A stretch of DNA of 34,324 bases, from NCBI GenBank assembly GCA_964530445.1, contig CAZHBJ010000019.1:1-34324 (forward strand), given 5' to 3'. The notes beneath the pieces are model-generated. The model had not been told where the DNA came from, did not search any database, and saw only the letters and a program-made list of their open reading frames with translations. Shown here piece after piece: positions 8,344 to 16,997 of the stretch. Each line of letters starts with the position of its first letter. Position 1 is the stretch's first letter. Made by a program: the position numbers and the translations under genes. This DNA is from FEN-1297 sp964530445. Its GTDB lineage: Bacteria; Bacteroidota; Ignavibacteria; Ignavibacteriales; Ignavibacteriaceae.

Positions 8344-8365
8344 TGTACTACTATAAACTTGTACA
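8344..8365. promoter_or_regulatory. Palindromic TGTAC-N12-GTACA near the start of response regulator 2
   Basis: TGTAC (8344-8348) and GTACA (8361-8365) form a 5-bp inverted repeat around an AT-rich 12-bp spacer, 26 bp before the ATG at 8392. Read on the minus strand, the interior GTTTATAGTAGTA resembles GTTTATGTAGTAGTA of copy A (8259-8273). It could be a second operator half-site or part of the core promoter; the evidence is slight. Confidence 0.3.
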
Positions 8366-8391
8366 AAATAATCTCACACCGGGTAAATTAA

Positions 8392-9030
8392 ATGATTAAT
8401 GTTGTTGTTGTTGAGGATAACGATACAATACGCGACGGGCTTAAGATTTTAATTGACGGCACTAACGAATATCATTGTTTGTCTGTTTATAATAAGTGTG
8501 AATTAATGTTAAAGAATCTTAAGAAACTCAATCCTGATGTTATATTAATGGATATCGGGCTACCGGGGATGAATGGAATAGAAGGCATTAAAAAGGCAAA
8601 AGAAATTCTGCCCGAATTAACAATTTTAGTTTTGACTGTTTACGAAGAAAATGATCTTATTTTCGATGCATTATGCGCAGGTGCTTGCGGCTACCTGGTT
8701 AAAAAGACGCCGCCCTCAAAACTGCTCGAAGCTATTCAAGAGGCATATAAAGGCGGCGCGCCAATGAGCTCACACATAGCAAGAAAAGTAATAGACTTTT
8801 TCCAGCAGAAGAATAAAGTTTCTCCGAAAGGTTCTCAGCAGATATTAACACCGAGAGAACGGGAAATTTTAAGCGGACTGGTTGAAGGAAACAGCTTTAA
8901 AGTTATTGCCGATACGCTTTTTATAAGTATAGAAACGGTAAGGTTTCACTTCCGGAATATTTATAAAAAGCTTCATGTCCATTCTCAATCGGAAGCCGTT
9001 GCAAAAGCTATTAAAGAAGGTTTGATTTAA
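8392..9030 (+). CDS. NarL/LuxR-family response regulator, copy 2 (tandem paralogue)
   Basis: This 212-aa protein has the same domain order as copy 1: a receiver with Glu8/Asp9, Asp54 in LMDIGLPGMNG, Thr82 and Lys104, then a C-terminal LuxR HTH. All phosphorylation residues are intact, so this is not a decayed duplicate. Most differences from copy 1 are conservative or lie in the region after alpha-1 and in the inter-domain linker (KNKVSPKGSQQ against KKQLSPQKPQS). The recognition segment TVRFHFRNIYKKLHVHSQSE is identical. The gene has its own 298-bp upstream region containing operator-like copy A, so it is probably transcribed separately and perhaps under its own or copy 1's control. No second kinase accompanies it, so both regulators may share the single kinase at 4045-7278, or this one may answer another sensor elsewhere. 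Confidence 0.93.
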   Translation: MINVVVVEDNDTIRDGLKILIDGTNEYHCLSVYNKCELMLKNLKKLNPDVILMDIGLPGMNGIEGIKKAKEILPELTILVLTVYEENDLIFDALCAGACGYLVKKTPPSKLLEAIQEAYKGGAPMSSHIARKVIDFFQQKNKVSPKGSQQILTPREREILSGLVEGNSFKVIADTLFISIETVRFHFRNIYKKLHVHSQSEAVAKAIKEGLI

Positions 9031-9053
9031 AAAAGGAAAAATATAAAATACTT

Positions 9054-9077
9054 CCTATCTATTTAGGTAGGGTTTTT
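9054..9077 (+). terminator. Rho-independent terminator after response regulator 2
   Basis: CCTATCT (9054-9060) pairs with AGGTAGG (9065-9071) through a 4-nt loop, including one T-G pair. GTTTTT (9072-9077) follows. It lies 24 bp after the stop of the regulator gene. The pairing explains the TTAGGTAG string here, which otherwise looks like another copy of the operator half-site. Confidence 0.55.
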
Positions 9078-9105
9078 AATCCTTTTAACAGCGAAAAATT
9101 AAAAA

Positions 9106-9126
9106 TACCCATGATTAGGTAGTAGT
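9106..9126 (+). promoter_or_regulatory. Putative regulator-binding element, copy B (upstream of the TonB receptor operon)
   Basis: TACCCATGATTAGGTA (9106-9121) plus GTAGT is the better palindrome of the two copies (TACCCA / TAGGTA). It fits the NarL 7-2-7 consensus at 13 of the 14 half-site positions by eye. It lies 314 bp before the TonB receptor start, in a 409-bp gap. The pairing with copy A (8253-8273) and the identical HTHs of the two neighbouring regulators suggest a shared target site. Confidence 0.52.
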
Positions 9127-9220
9127 TTGGCCGGGGTTAAATTTATAGTTTTTACAGCATGATTTTACCCCGCGGTATAAAAAGTACAAATATCTATCTT
9201 AAAATAGAAGGAATAAAAAT

Positions 9221-9260
9221 CCGGTAATAATTTAAGTAAAAAATAATTTCTTATTGCCGG
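9221..9260. repeat. Stem-loop in the leader of the TonB receptor gene
   Basis: CCGGTAATAA (9221-9230) pairs with TTATTGCCGG (9251-9260) at nine of ten positions plus one wobble pair, around a 20-nt AT-rich loop. TAAAAAGATTTTTA follows. It could be a terminator or a 5'-leader structure for the receptor gene 180 bp downstream. The rest of the 9078-9439 gap is AT-rich with no convincing ORF. Confidence 0.4.
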
Positions 9261-9439
9261 TAAAAAGATTTTTATACTTAAGAGAATCTAAAAAATGCTC
9301 TAAAATTTAAGCGTTGTTTTTAAATTTTAAAAAGATAATTTAATAATTATAACAATATGGAATTAGTAAAAAATAGATTAATTGAATATAACCATATGAA
9401 AAATCGAATGAGATTAAATAATACATCCCGGAGGGATAC

Positions 9440-12229
9440 ATGAGATTTTGGCTACAATTTTTTTCCATTCTAATCTTATCAATAATATTATCTAACAAAG
9501 TTTTTAGCCAGACAGGAAAAGTTGCAGGCCAGGTGCTGGATGCCGGTAATAATGAACCTGTCATCGGTGCAAACGTTATAGTAATGGGCACAACAATGGG
9601 TGCCGCAACGGATTTAAATGGAAATTATTCGATTCTTGGATTAGCACCGGGAGATTATACGATAAGAGTTTCCGCTGTTGGCTATCAAACAGTAGATTTA
9701 AAAGGTGTTAAAGTTTCAATAGACTTAACCACAAGAGAAGATTTTTCTCTTAAGGAAACTTCGGTACAGGTTCAGGCCGTTGTAGTTACGGCGAAGAGAC
9801 CCCTTGTACAAAAGGATTTAACAGCATCTACGGCTATTATTGATGCAAAACAAATTTCTTCTTTACCGGTTACTGAGTTTCAAGATGTGTTAAGCCTCCA
9901 GGCCGGTATTGTTAATAATAACGGCTTGCATGTGAGAGGCGGCAGAAACGGTGAAGTGGTTTATGCTATCGACGGCGTTCCTTTAACGGATTCTTATGAT
10001 GGTTCAACGGTTGTAGATGTAAATACAAATTCCATTCAGGAGCTTCAGTTTGTAAGCGGCGCATTTAATGCTGAGTATGGTAAAGCTCTTTCCGGGTACG
10101 TCAATATAGCCACAAAAGACGGCGGTGATAAAATCAAAGCAAATTTTACAACATATTGGGGCGGGCATTATACAACCCATACCAATATTTTTAGACACGA
10201 TAATATATTCAGACCCGGTGATATTAGAGATGTTGAAGGAGGAGTAAGCGGCCCGATTATTCATGATAATCTTTCATTCTATACATATGCACGTTACATT
10301 TATTTCGGCGGATGGATTTACGGGCAAAAGATCTATAATCCCTGGAATATTACGTATAACTTAGGTCCAACTGTGCCGGTCGCTCAAAGATATATTTTGA
10401 GTGTCCTTCCATCTGGACGAGGTGACAGTTCCTGGGTTCCGATGAATTGGAATGAAAAGATTTACGCTCAAGGGAAATTGACATGGAGACCTTTTAAAGG
10501 TATTAAAATAGACTATAATTATATCATCGATAATAAGAACTATCAGGATTATAATCAGGATAACGGGCAGCTTTATACATACGACCCTTTAGGATTTTAC
10601 CATCAGTTTAAAAGAGCTAATACAAATATTTTAGCATTAACCCATACCCTAAGCGCTGAAACTTTTTATAAACTCGATTTTTCATATTTCTTTAATCAAT
10701 TTGAAAAGTATGTATATGCAGATCCGAATGATCCGCGTTGGACGAATACTTTACTGTTTCAACTTACTCCTACTGAGGTGCCGTCGTTTTATACCGGAGG
10801 TACGGGGAATGAATTGTTTAGAAGGACAACAGGTACATACGGGATAAAATTTGATCTTACTTCTCAAGTAACCCAGGTTCATCAAGTTAAAGTCGGGTTT
10901 GAATTTAATAAGTATAACTTAACTTATGCAGATGCCCATTTATTTCAAGCTGACTCACTTCAGAGACCCGACGCAACATTTAATCCGTATGCTAAGATGT
11001 ATGTACCTAATCCAAATGATCCGAGCCAAAATCTGAATATTAATCTTTATACGGAAAAACCAATTGAAGCATCGGCATATATACAGGATAAAATAGAGTT
11101 AAAATCGCTTATTGTTAACATTGGAGTTAGAGGAGATTATTTTTATCCCGACGGACATGTAGTGAATGATCCGACAGATCCGAATATTTATAATCCTGTA
11201 AAGCCTGAACATATTGCCATGACACTGGCACAGCGAAAAGCAATTTGGTATAAAAATGCTACACCAAAGTTGCAAATAAGTCCCAGACTTGGAGTTGCTT
11301 TCCCAATTACTTCACGAGGTGTAATTCACTTCTCATACGGCCATTTTTTCCAGATTCCGAATTTTAATCTTTTATATCAAAATCCTGATTTCAAATTTGG
11401 GCAGGGAACGGGAAATTTAGGAGTAGCAGGTAATGCCGATCTAAAAGCTGAACAAACAATAAGCGGTGAAGTTGGAATTCAACAAGCAATATCAGATGAC
11501 ATTACTATTGATGTAACCGGTTATTTCAGAGATATAAGAAACTTAGCAGGCACTGCTACTAATTTAATTCCTATTTATGGCGGTGCAGCTACCTATGTTC
11601 AATTTGTAAATAGTGATTTTGGTTTTGTAAAAGGAATAGTCCTTTCTGTTACTAAGAGATTAACTAATCATTGGTCGGCTACTCTTGATTATACTTTACA
11701 GTCTGCCAAAGGCAATGCTTCGGATCCGAATGCTACAATAAATCTTTATACTAACGGCGAAAGACCGGAACAGCAGCTTACAAGTTTAAATTGGAACCAG
11801 GCACAAACTGTTAATGCTACATTTACATATGCGGGCGACAAAGATTGGGGATTCAGCTTAATCGGTCAATATGGAAGCGGCTTCCCTTATACGCCGACCG
11901 AATCTTTAAATCTTTCTCAAATTTTAACGAACGCCGGGCTTAAACCCCCCACATTCAATATTGACTTAAGAGCATATAAAGATTTTATGTTAGGAAATAA
12001 CAGGCTAAGTATTTTCTTAAGGGTTTATAATTTGCTCGATATAAAGAATATGCTTAATGTTTATAATGACAGCGGGGTTGCTGATTATACTATCGCAGAA
12101 TATGAAGCTTTAACAAATGGTAACCCGACTCACTTAGTGAACTCGGTTCAGGATTACTATAATAATCCGTCTTACTATTCCGAACCGAGAAGAGTTGAAT
12201 TCGGTATGAGTTTTTATTTTAACCAATAA
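9440..12229 (+). CDS. TonB-dependent outer-membrane receptor with CarboxypepD_reg domain
   Basis: This 929-aa protein has a signal peptide (residues 1-24, ending VFSQ) and a CarboxypepD_reg-like beta-sandwich (about 27-105: GKVAGQVLDAGNNEPVIGANV, DLNGNYSI, GYQTV). The TonB plug domain (about 120-230) includes VVVTAKRP, LHVRGGRNGEVVYAIDGVPL and FNAEYGKALSGYVNIATKDGG. A long beta-barrel follows, ending in the aromatic C-terminus EFGMSFYFNQ. GGAGGG at 9430-9435 sets the start. The family imports large substrates (glycans, siderophores, vitamins, peptides) across the outer membrane using TonB energy. No SusD-like lipoprotein gene follows, so it is not a standard SusCD pair; the secreted protein encoded 14 bp downstream takes that place. 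The upstream two-component genes and operator-like copy B suggest regulation by them. The substrate cannot be read from the sequence. Confidence 0.92.
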   Translation: MRFWLQFFSILILSIILSNKVFSQTGKVAGQVLDAGNNEPVIGANVIVMGTTMGAATDLNGNYSILGLAPGDYTIRVSAVGYQTVDLKGVKVSIDLTTREDFSLKETSVQVQAVVVTAKRPLVQKDLTASTAIIDAKQISSLPVTEFQDVLSLQAGIVNNNGLHVRGGRNGEVVYAIDGVPLTDSYDGSTVVDVNTNSIQELQFVSGAFNAEYGKALSGYVNIATKDGGDKIKANFTTYWGGHYTTHTNIFRHDNIFRPGDIRDVEGGVSGPIIHDNLSFYTYARYIYFGGWIYGQKIYNPWNITYNLGPTVPVAQRYILSVLPSGRGDSSWVPMNWNEKIYAQGKLTWRPFKGIKIDYNYIIDNKNYQDYNQDNGQLYTYDPLGFYHQFKRANTNILALTHTLSAETFYKLDFSYFFNQFEKYVYADPNDPRWTNTLLFQLTPTEVPSFYTGGTGNELFRRTTGTYGIKFDLTSQVTQVHQVKVGFEFNKYNLTYADAHLFQADSLQRPDATFNPYAKMYVPNPNDPSQNLNINLYTEKPIEASAYIQDKIELKSLIVNIGVRGDYFYPDGHVVNDPTDPNIYNPVKPEHIAMTLAQRKAIWYKNATPKLQISPRLGVAFPITSRGVIHFSYGHFFQIPNFNLLYQNPDFKFGQGTGNLGVAGNADLKAEQTISGEVGIQQAISDDITIDVTGYFRDIRNLAGTATNLIPIYGGAATYVQFVNSDFGFVKGIVLSVTKRLTNHWSATLDYTLQSAKGNASDPNATINLYTNGERPEQQLTSLNWNQAQTVNATFTYAGDKDWGFSLIGQYGSGFPYTPTESLNLSQILTNAGLKPPTFNIDLRAYKDFMLGNNRLSIFLRVYNLLDIKNMLNVYNDSGVADYTIAEYEALTNGNPTHLVNSVQDYYNNPSYYSEPRRVEFGMSFYFNQ

Positions 12230-12243
12230 GTTTAATTAGTGGA

Positions 12244-15200
12244 ATGAATATGATAAAACTTCGATACTTTATTTATCTTTTAATTATTACTCTATTTATT
12301 GCTTCTAATTCATATTCGCAAAGCAGAGAAGTAACAGCTAGAGGCAGTAGTACCTATCGTACTTTCGGCGTCCATAGAGGAAATCAGGTAAGAACTATTT
12401 TTGGTAATTATGGTGTTATTGCCCAGCCTTCAACATTACCGGGATATCCCAGAGGCGCATGGAAATATGACGCAGACGGTTATGTCGGCGATGTTAGTCC
12501 GCTTGTTGGTTTGAAACTTCCGCCTATACCTAAAAAAGATGCACAAGGAAATATTATAGGTTATATCGATACTGTTGTGAATGTTCAAATAACACCTGTC
12601 TCAAGACCCGGCGGAGGAAGATCCGGTTCCGGTGGTAAATTTTGGGGATTTGACCCGATACCCGGATTCTACAATCCTGTGATCGATCAAAGTATTGGCG
12701 GGGTGGCAATGAGTAATCTTCCGCAAACATGGCCTAATCAATGGCCCGATCAGCCGGATTGGACTTACACCGGGAAGCCGGTTTCTGTAAACGGAACTTA
12801 TGTTACTCCTAAAGTTGATTGGAACGGCTATTTCGGTCGTGCTCAATTTAATGCGGACCAGGAAAGTTATTTCTGGATGGATGATAATGAAGATGAATCA
12901 ATGTTCCAAAGGTACGGATTTACTCCCGACTCTACAGATCCAACGCGAAGGGGAGAAGCATTACAGGTTTCTGTTAGAGGTTTGCAGTGGTCAAACTTCT
13001 TAGCACAGAATGTAATCTTTTGGTTATATAATATTAAGAATGACGGGACTACAAATTATGACCAGGTTGTATTCGGTACTTTGGTGGGAACTTACGTAGG
13101 AATTACGGGTGATGAATACAATGATGATGCATCATTCTTTGATGTAAGACAAAATATTACTTATACATGGGATATTGAACCCGGAAAAGGTTACGAATAT
13201 ATTCGTCCGGAAGCAAATCCTCAATGGCAGCCTAATCCGTTTGCTGTGGGATATGTTGCTTATGCTTTCTTGGAATCTCCTGGCAATCAATATGACGGAA
13301 TAGATAATGACGGAGACAATGCTAAATTTACAGTTAATGCTCCGTATTTTGCTGCATCCGATTTTGATCCAAGAGTGATTCATGCCGGAGATAAATTGGT
13401 TCTCATTGATCCTAAAACTTATAAAAGATCTATTTACATAATGCCGGATAGTACGGTGACAGTGTATTCTATGGGAGTTCCTTTTACATTACATCCGGGT
13501 ATTGCTCTTCAAGAAGGAAATTTGTTAGCAGACGGAACAGTAAATCCGAATGCTTATGATGGAATTGATAATAACTTAAACGGCATAATTGATGAAAATT
13601 ATATCCTGGATTACCGGCAATTTAAAAAATCTCCTAAAGGCGTTGTTTTAATTGATACATTAAATCCTATTCAGCATAAAGATTATGTTAACGGAACAGG
13701 ATTAAATGATCCAATGATTGATGAAGCGCGCGATGACGGTATAGACAATAATAAAAATTGGGTACAATTTGATGATGTCGGATTAGATGGAAAACCGGGA
13801 ACAGGCGATTTCGGCGAAGGTGACGGTAAGCCGACTTCCGGTTACCAAAAACCAGGTGTTGTCCCGGGAATTCCGGTTGATTCGTCAAAAATAAATATAT
13901 ACGGATTATTAGATACAGGTGAACCCGGTGAACCCGATATAGATAAAACAGATGTTGATGAATCCGATCAAATAGGTTTAACAAGCTTTGAATACTTTAC
14001 ACCGGCCGGTGCAATAACAATGGCTAATGAAGTAGATATGTGGCGAAGGATGCATCCAGGATATTTTGATGTACCTGCATCAGTTGTAAATAATACGGCA
14101 ACTAAGGGAGAAGACGGTGATTTTATAGTTGCTTCAGGTTATTTCCCATTGCTGGCAGGAAGTACCGAAAGATTTTCTCTTGCTCTTTTATTCGGAGATA
14201 ACCTTTTTGAAACTATAAAAACAAAAAAAATTGCTCAGACTATTTATACTTCAAATTATAACTTCCCGAAGCCTCCCGATAAACCGACACTAACTGCAGT
14301 TCCGGGAGATAAGCAGGTTACTCTTTACTGGGATAGAGTAGCAGAGAGTACCATTGATAAGACCACCAAGAAAGTCGAATTTGAAGGATATAAAATATAC
14401 AGAGGTACGGATCCTGATTTTTCGGACGCACTTCAAATTTCTGACGGTAAAGGTCAAAAAGTATTTTATGAACCTATCTTCCAGTGTGATTTGGTAGATG
14501 GAATTACAGGATATTTTACCGCATCACCTACTCTTTATCAATTAACCAATGGAGCTCCGTACTTTTTAGGTGAAGATTCGGGTATTCAAAATTCCTATGT
14601 TGACAAAAATTTAACTAACGGCAGAACTTATTATTATGCAGTTGTTGCATATACCAGGGGTGAATCATCACTTGATATTTTCCCGACTGAAAATACTCAC
14701 TATATTTCAAAGGATGCTAACGGAAATATAACTACGGATATAAATACTGCGGCTGTTGTTCCGAATGCACCTGTATTAGGTTATGTGGCACCCAAGTCCG
14801 GGGTTCGATTGACAAGAACTTCGGGAATTTCTGAAGCAGTTCCTTATTATGAGGTAATAAATCCAACTATGATTGGAGATTCCACATATGAAGTTACATT
14901 TAATGATTCGCTTAGAAGCGGAGTTCATATTGCTTATTCTTATAATATTCAAAATACCGGTAACGGCGGGTATATTTTAAAAAATGCAAAGCTATTACCC
15001 AAAAACGGAATCGTTGCAAATGGAATTAGGCTTTCAATTGATACTACCTATCAAACAGTATCAAATATTGTAATAGATTCTGCCAGAACAGGGTGGATTA
15101 ATAATAGTAATAAAAATTTGGAATATATTGCTACACAATTCTCACTTCTTCCTGATATAAATTTACAAGGAATTAGATTTCCTAAAGATTATGATTTTGT

Positions 15201-15900
15201 CTTTTCGGATACATATAATGAAACCTCAAATAATTTAACTGTTTTTAAGGATAATGGAGTTAATCTTCCTATTAAAAAGACTAATTTCAAAGTATATGAT
15301 GTTACCGACCCTAATCATCCAATCAGGGTGCAATATGCAATGACGGAAGCTGGCACTAAAAAATTAGATACTCTTTCTGCAAACGATATAGTATTCCTAT
15401 CAGATTCATCAGGTAATGTATTGTCGTGGAGAATGGTATTTTTAGGTAATGATTCATCATATGTAAATAAAGGCGGCGATACATTAAAGTTATCATTTAC
15501 AAAACCTCTAACTGCTAATGATAAGTTTACATTTTCAACAGTAGGCGCTACGGTAAATCAGGCAACAATAAAACAGCAGTTAAATAAAATAAAAGTTGTA
15601 CCGAATCCATATGTTATTACAAATGTATATGAACAGCCTCTGCCTTCCGGGATAAGAGGAAGAGGAGAGAGAGTCCTTTACTTTACTCATGTTCCTCCAA
15701 ATTGTACGATTCGTATTTATACCTCGGCAGGTGATGAAGTAAGAACATTAGAGCATTCGGGTAATTTAAACAACGGTACGGTTCAATGGGATTTAAGAAC
15801 GAGTGAAAATTTGGAAGTTGCATATGGTGTTTATTTTTATGTTGTGGAAGTTAATAGTACCGGCGATAAAAAAATCGGTAAAATAGCAATTATAAAATAA
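12244..15900 (+). CDS. Large secreted protein with DGIDN motifs, Fn3-like domain and C-terminal sorting-type domain
   Basis: This 1218-aa protein starts 14 bp after the receptor gene, so the two are almost surely co-transcribed. A signal peptide covers about residues 1-26 (ending NSYSQ). The first 670 residues match no family I know. They contain three acidic DGIDN motifs (near 350, 437 and 497), the last two followed by Asn/Asp-rich turns (GIIDENY and GLDGKPGTGDFGEGDGK), which look like calcium-binding loops. An Fn3-like segment starts near 677 (PTLTAVPGDKQVTLYWD) and includes YKIYRGTDPDF and YYYAVVAYTRG. The C-terminal 100 residues begin KVVPNPYV and end with AYGVYFYVVEVNSTGDKKIGK, a FlgD/T9SS-type tail. 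It is probably surface-exposed and may cooperate with the receptor. An alternative start at 12250 (MIKLRYF) is equally plausible. Confidence 0.78.
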   Translation: MNMIKLRYFIYLLIITLFIASNSYSQSREVTARGSSTYRTFGVHRGNQVRTIFGNYGVIAQPSTLPGYPRGAWKYDADGYVGDVSPLVGLKLPPIPKKDAQGNIIGYIDTVVNVQITPVSRPGGGRSGSGGKFWGFDPIPGFYNPVIDQSIGGVAMSNLPQTWPNQWPDQPDWTYTGKPVSVNGTYVTPKVDWNGYFGRAQFNADQESYFWMDDNEDESMFQRYGFTPDSTDPTRRGEALQVSVRGLQWSNFLAQNVIFWLYNIKNDGTTNYDQVVFGTLVGTYVGITGDEYNDDASFFDVRQNITYTWDIEPGKGYEYIRPEANPQWQPNPFAVGYVAYAFLESPGNQYDGIDNDGDNAKFTVNAPYFAASDFDPRVIHAGDKLVLIDPKTYKRSIYIMPDSTVTVYSMGVPFTLHPGIALQEGNLLADGTVNPNAYDGIDNNLNGIIDENYILDYRQFKKSPKGVVLIDTLNPIQHKDYVNGTGLNDPMIDEARDDGIDNNKNWVQFDDVGLDGKPGTGDFGEGDGKPTSGYQKPGVVPGIPVDSSKINIYGLLDTGEPGEPDIDKTDVDESDQIGLTSFEYFTPAGAITMANEVDMWRRMHPGYFDVPASVVNNTATKGEDGDFIVASGYFPLLAGSTERFSLALLFGDNLFETIKTKKIAQTIYTSNYNFPKPPDKPTLTAVPGDKQVTLYWDRVAESTIDKTTKKVEFEGYKIYRGTDPDFSDALQISDGKGQKVFYEPIFQCDLVDGITGYFTASPTLYQLTNGAPYFLGEDSGIQNSYVDKNLTNGRTYYYAVVAYTRGESSLDIFPTENTHYISKDANGNITTDINTAAVVPNAPVLGYVAPKSGVRLTRTSGISEAVPYYEVINPTMIGDSTYEVTFNDSLRSGVHIAYSYNIQNTGNGGYILKNAKLLPKNGIVANGIRLSIDTTYQTVSNIVIDSARTGWINNSNKNLEYIATQFSLLPDINLQGIRFPKDYDFVFSDTYNETSNNLTVFKDNGVNLPIKKTNFKVYDVTDPNHPIRVQYAMTEAGTKKLDTLSANDIVFLSDSSGNVLSWRMVFLGNDSSYVNKGGDTLKLSFTKPLTANDKFTFSTVGATVNQATIKQQLNKIKVVPNPYVITNVYEQPLPSGIRGRGERVLYFTHVPPNCTIRIYTSAGDEVRTLEHSGNLNNGTVQWDLRTSENLEVAYGVYFYVVEVNSTGDKKIGKIAIIK

Positions 15901-15931
15901 CGGCAGACGTGAATATTATGGAGCTTGAAAA

Positions 15932-16957
15932 ATGATAAAATCAAAAGTACTAATATTAATAATATTATTTAGCGGAATTATTTTTTCGCAATCTAAAGTT
16001 GGAACAACGGCTGCCGACTTCTTAACAATTCCTGTAGGTCCCCGTGCAGCCGGTATGGGAGGCGCTTTTACTGCCGTAGCTAATGATGTTACAACTGCAT
16101 ATTGGAATCCCGGCGGGCTTTCCAGGATTGGAAGAATTGAATTTGCTGCCTCTTTTGCTCAATGGATTGCCGGAACAAAGCTTAATTGGTTCGGTTTGAA
16201 TTACCAAATTGATGAAGATGATGCTGTTGCATTAAGTATTGATCAATTGGATTACGGAACATCTGAAGTTACTACTGCTGACCAGCCTGACGGCACAGGA
16301 GAAAATTGGAGTGCTGCCGATTTGGCATTTTCAATATCTTATGCTAGGAATTTAACCGACCGGTTTTCAATCGGGGGAACTATTAAATATATAAATCAGA
16401 AAATTTGGAATGAATCTGCATCTGCATATGCAATAGATATAGGATTGCTGTTTTATACGGAATTACCGGGATTGAATATAGGTATGAATATCTCAAACTT
16501 CGGAACGGAAATGAAACTTGCCGGAAAAGATTTGTTACAGCCGGTTGATATTGACCCGGCACATGCAGGTAATAATTCAAATATAGCTTCGGATCTTTCT
16601 ACCTCTTCCTGGCCGCTGCCGCTGCAATTTACTGTCGGCTTGGGTTATGATATAATAAATAATACCAGCTGGAAATGGACTGTTGCATCCGATGCGGTTA
16701 TTCCAAGTAATCAAACATCTTATTTAAATATTGGTACCGAGCTGAATTGGAATGATTTATTTTCGATTCGGGGCGGATTTTATTCATTATCCAGAGGCGG
16801 CGGAAAAATTGTTAATCAATCTCAAAAAGGAGGTTTGTCGGGAGGTGTAGGTATACATTATAATTTCGGCGGTTTCTTTGCTAAGATCGATTACAGTTAC
16901 ACTACGTTTGGTGTTTTTGATCCAATAAACAGAATTTCAGTTTCACTAGGCTTATAA
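15932..16957 (+). CDS. PorV/PorQ family outer-membrane protein
   Basis: This 341-aa protein has a signal peptide (about residues 1-20, ending IIFSQ) and then the family block GTTAADFLTIPVGPRAAGMGGAF with DVTTAYWNPGGLSRI. That block is the signature of PorV/PorQ-type beta-barrels (UPF0164 group). The rest is beta-barrel-like with alternating aromatic strands and ends in a short C-terminal strand (RISVSLGL). PorV itself is a shuttle/attachment component of the type IX secretion system, taking sorted cargo from the translocon to the surface ligase. Its position between a secreted protein with a sorting-type tail and a clear T9SS cargo fits a dedicated cargo-handling paralogue. Ignavibacteria carry several such paralogues, so this copy need not be the core secretion component. 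Confidence 0.85.
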   Translation: MIKSKVLILIILFSGIIFSQSKVGTTAADFLTIPVGPRAAGMGGAFTAVANDVTTAYWNPGGLSRIGRIEFAASFAQWIAGTKLNWFGLNYQIDEDDAVALSIDQLDYGTSEVTTADQPDGTGENWSAADLAFSISYARNLTDRFSIGGTIKYINQKIWNESASAYAIDIGLLFYTELPGLNIGMNISNFGTEMKLAGKDLLQPVDIDPAHAGNNSNIASDLSTSSWPLPLQFTVGLGYDIINNTSWKWTVASDAVIPSNQTSYLNIGTELNWNDLFSIRGGFYSLSRGGGKIVNQSQKGGLSGGVGIHYNFGGFFAKIDYSYTTFGVFDPINRISVSLGL

Positions 16958-16997
16958 TTAATTAACATATATTTCTTAAATAAGTAAGAGGTCCAAA

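Noticed and set aside
9063..9070. TTAGGTAG as a third operator half-site, 43 bp before copy B (mirroring TTAGGTAG at 8210, 43 bp before copy A)
   Set aside because: The 9063 string is part of a good terminator hairpin. The equal 43-bp spacing is striking but the intervening DNA aligns poorly, so I do not claim it as a site.
13688..13984. 98-aa minus-strand ORF opposite the 1218-aa protein gene
   Set aside because: Its His/Tyr/Arg-rich sequence is the antisense of Asp/Gly-rich repeats.
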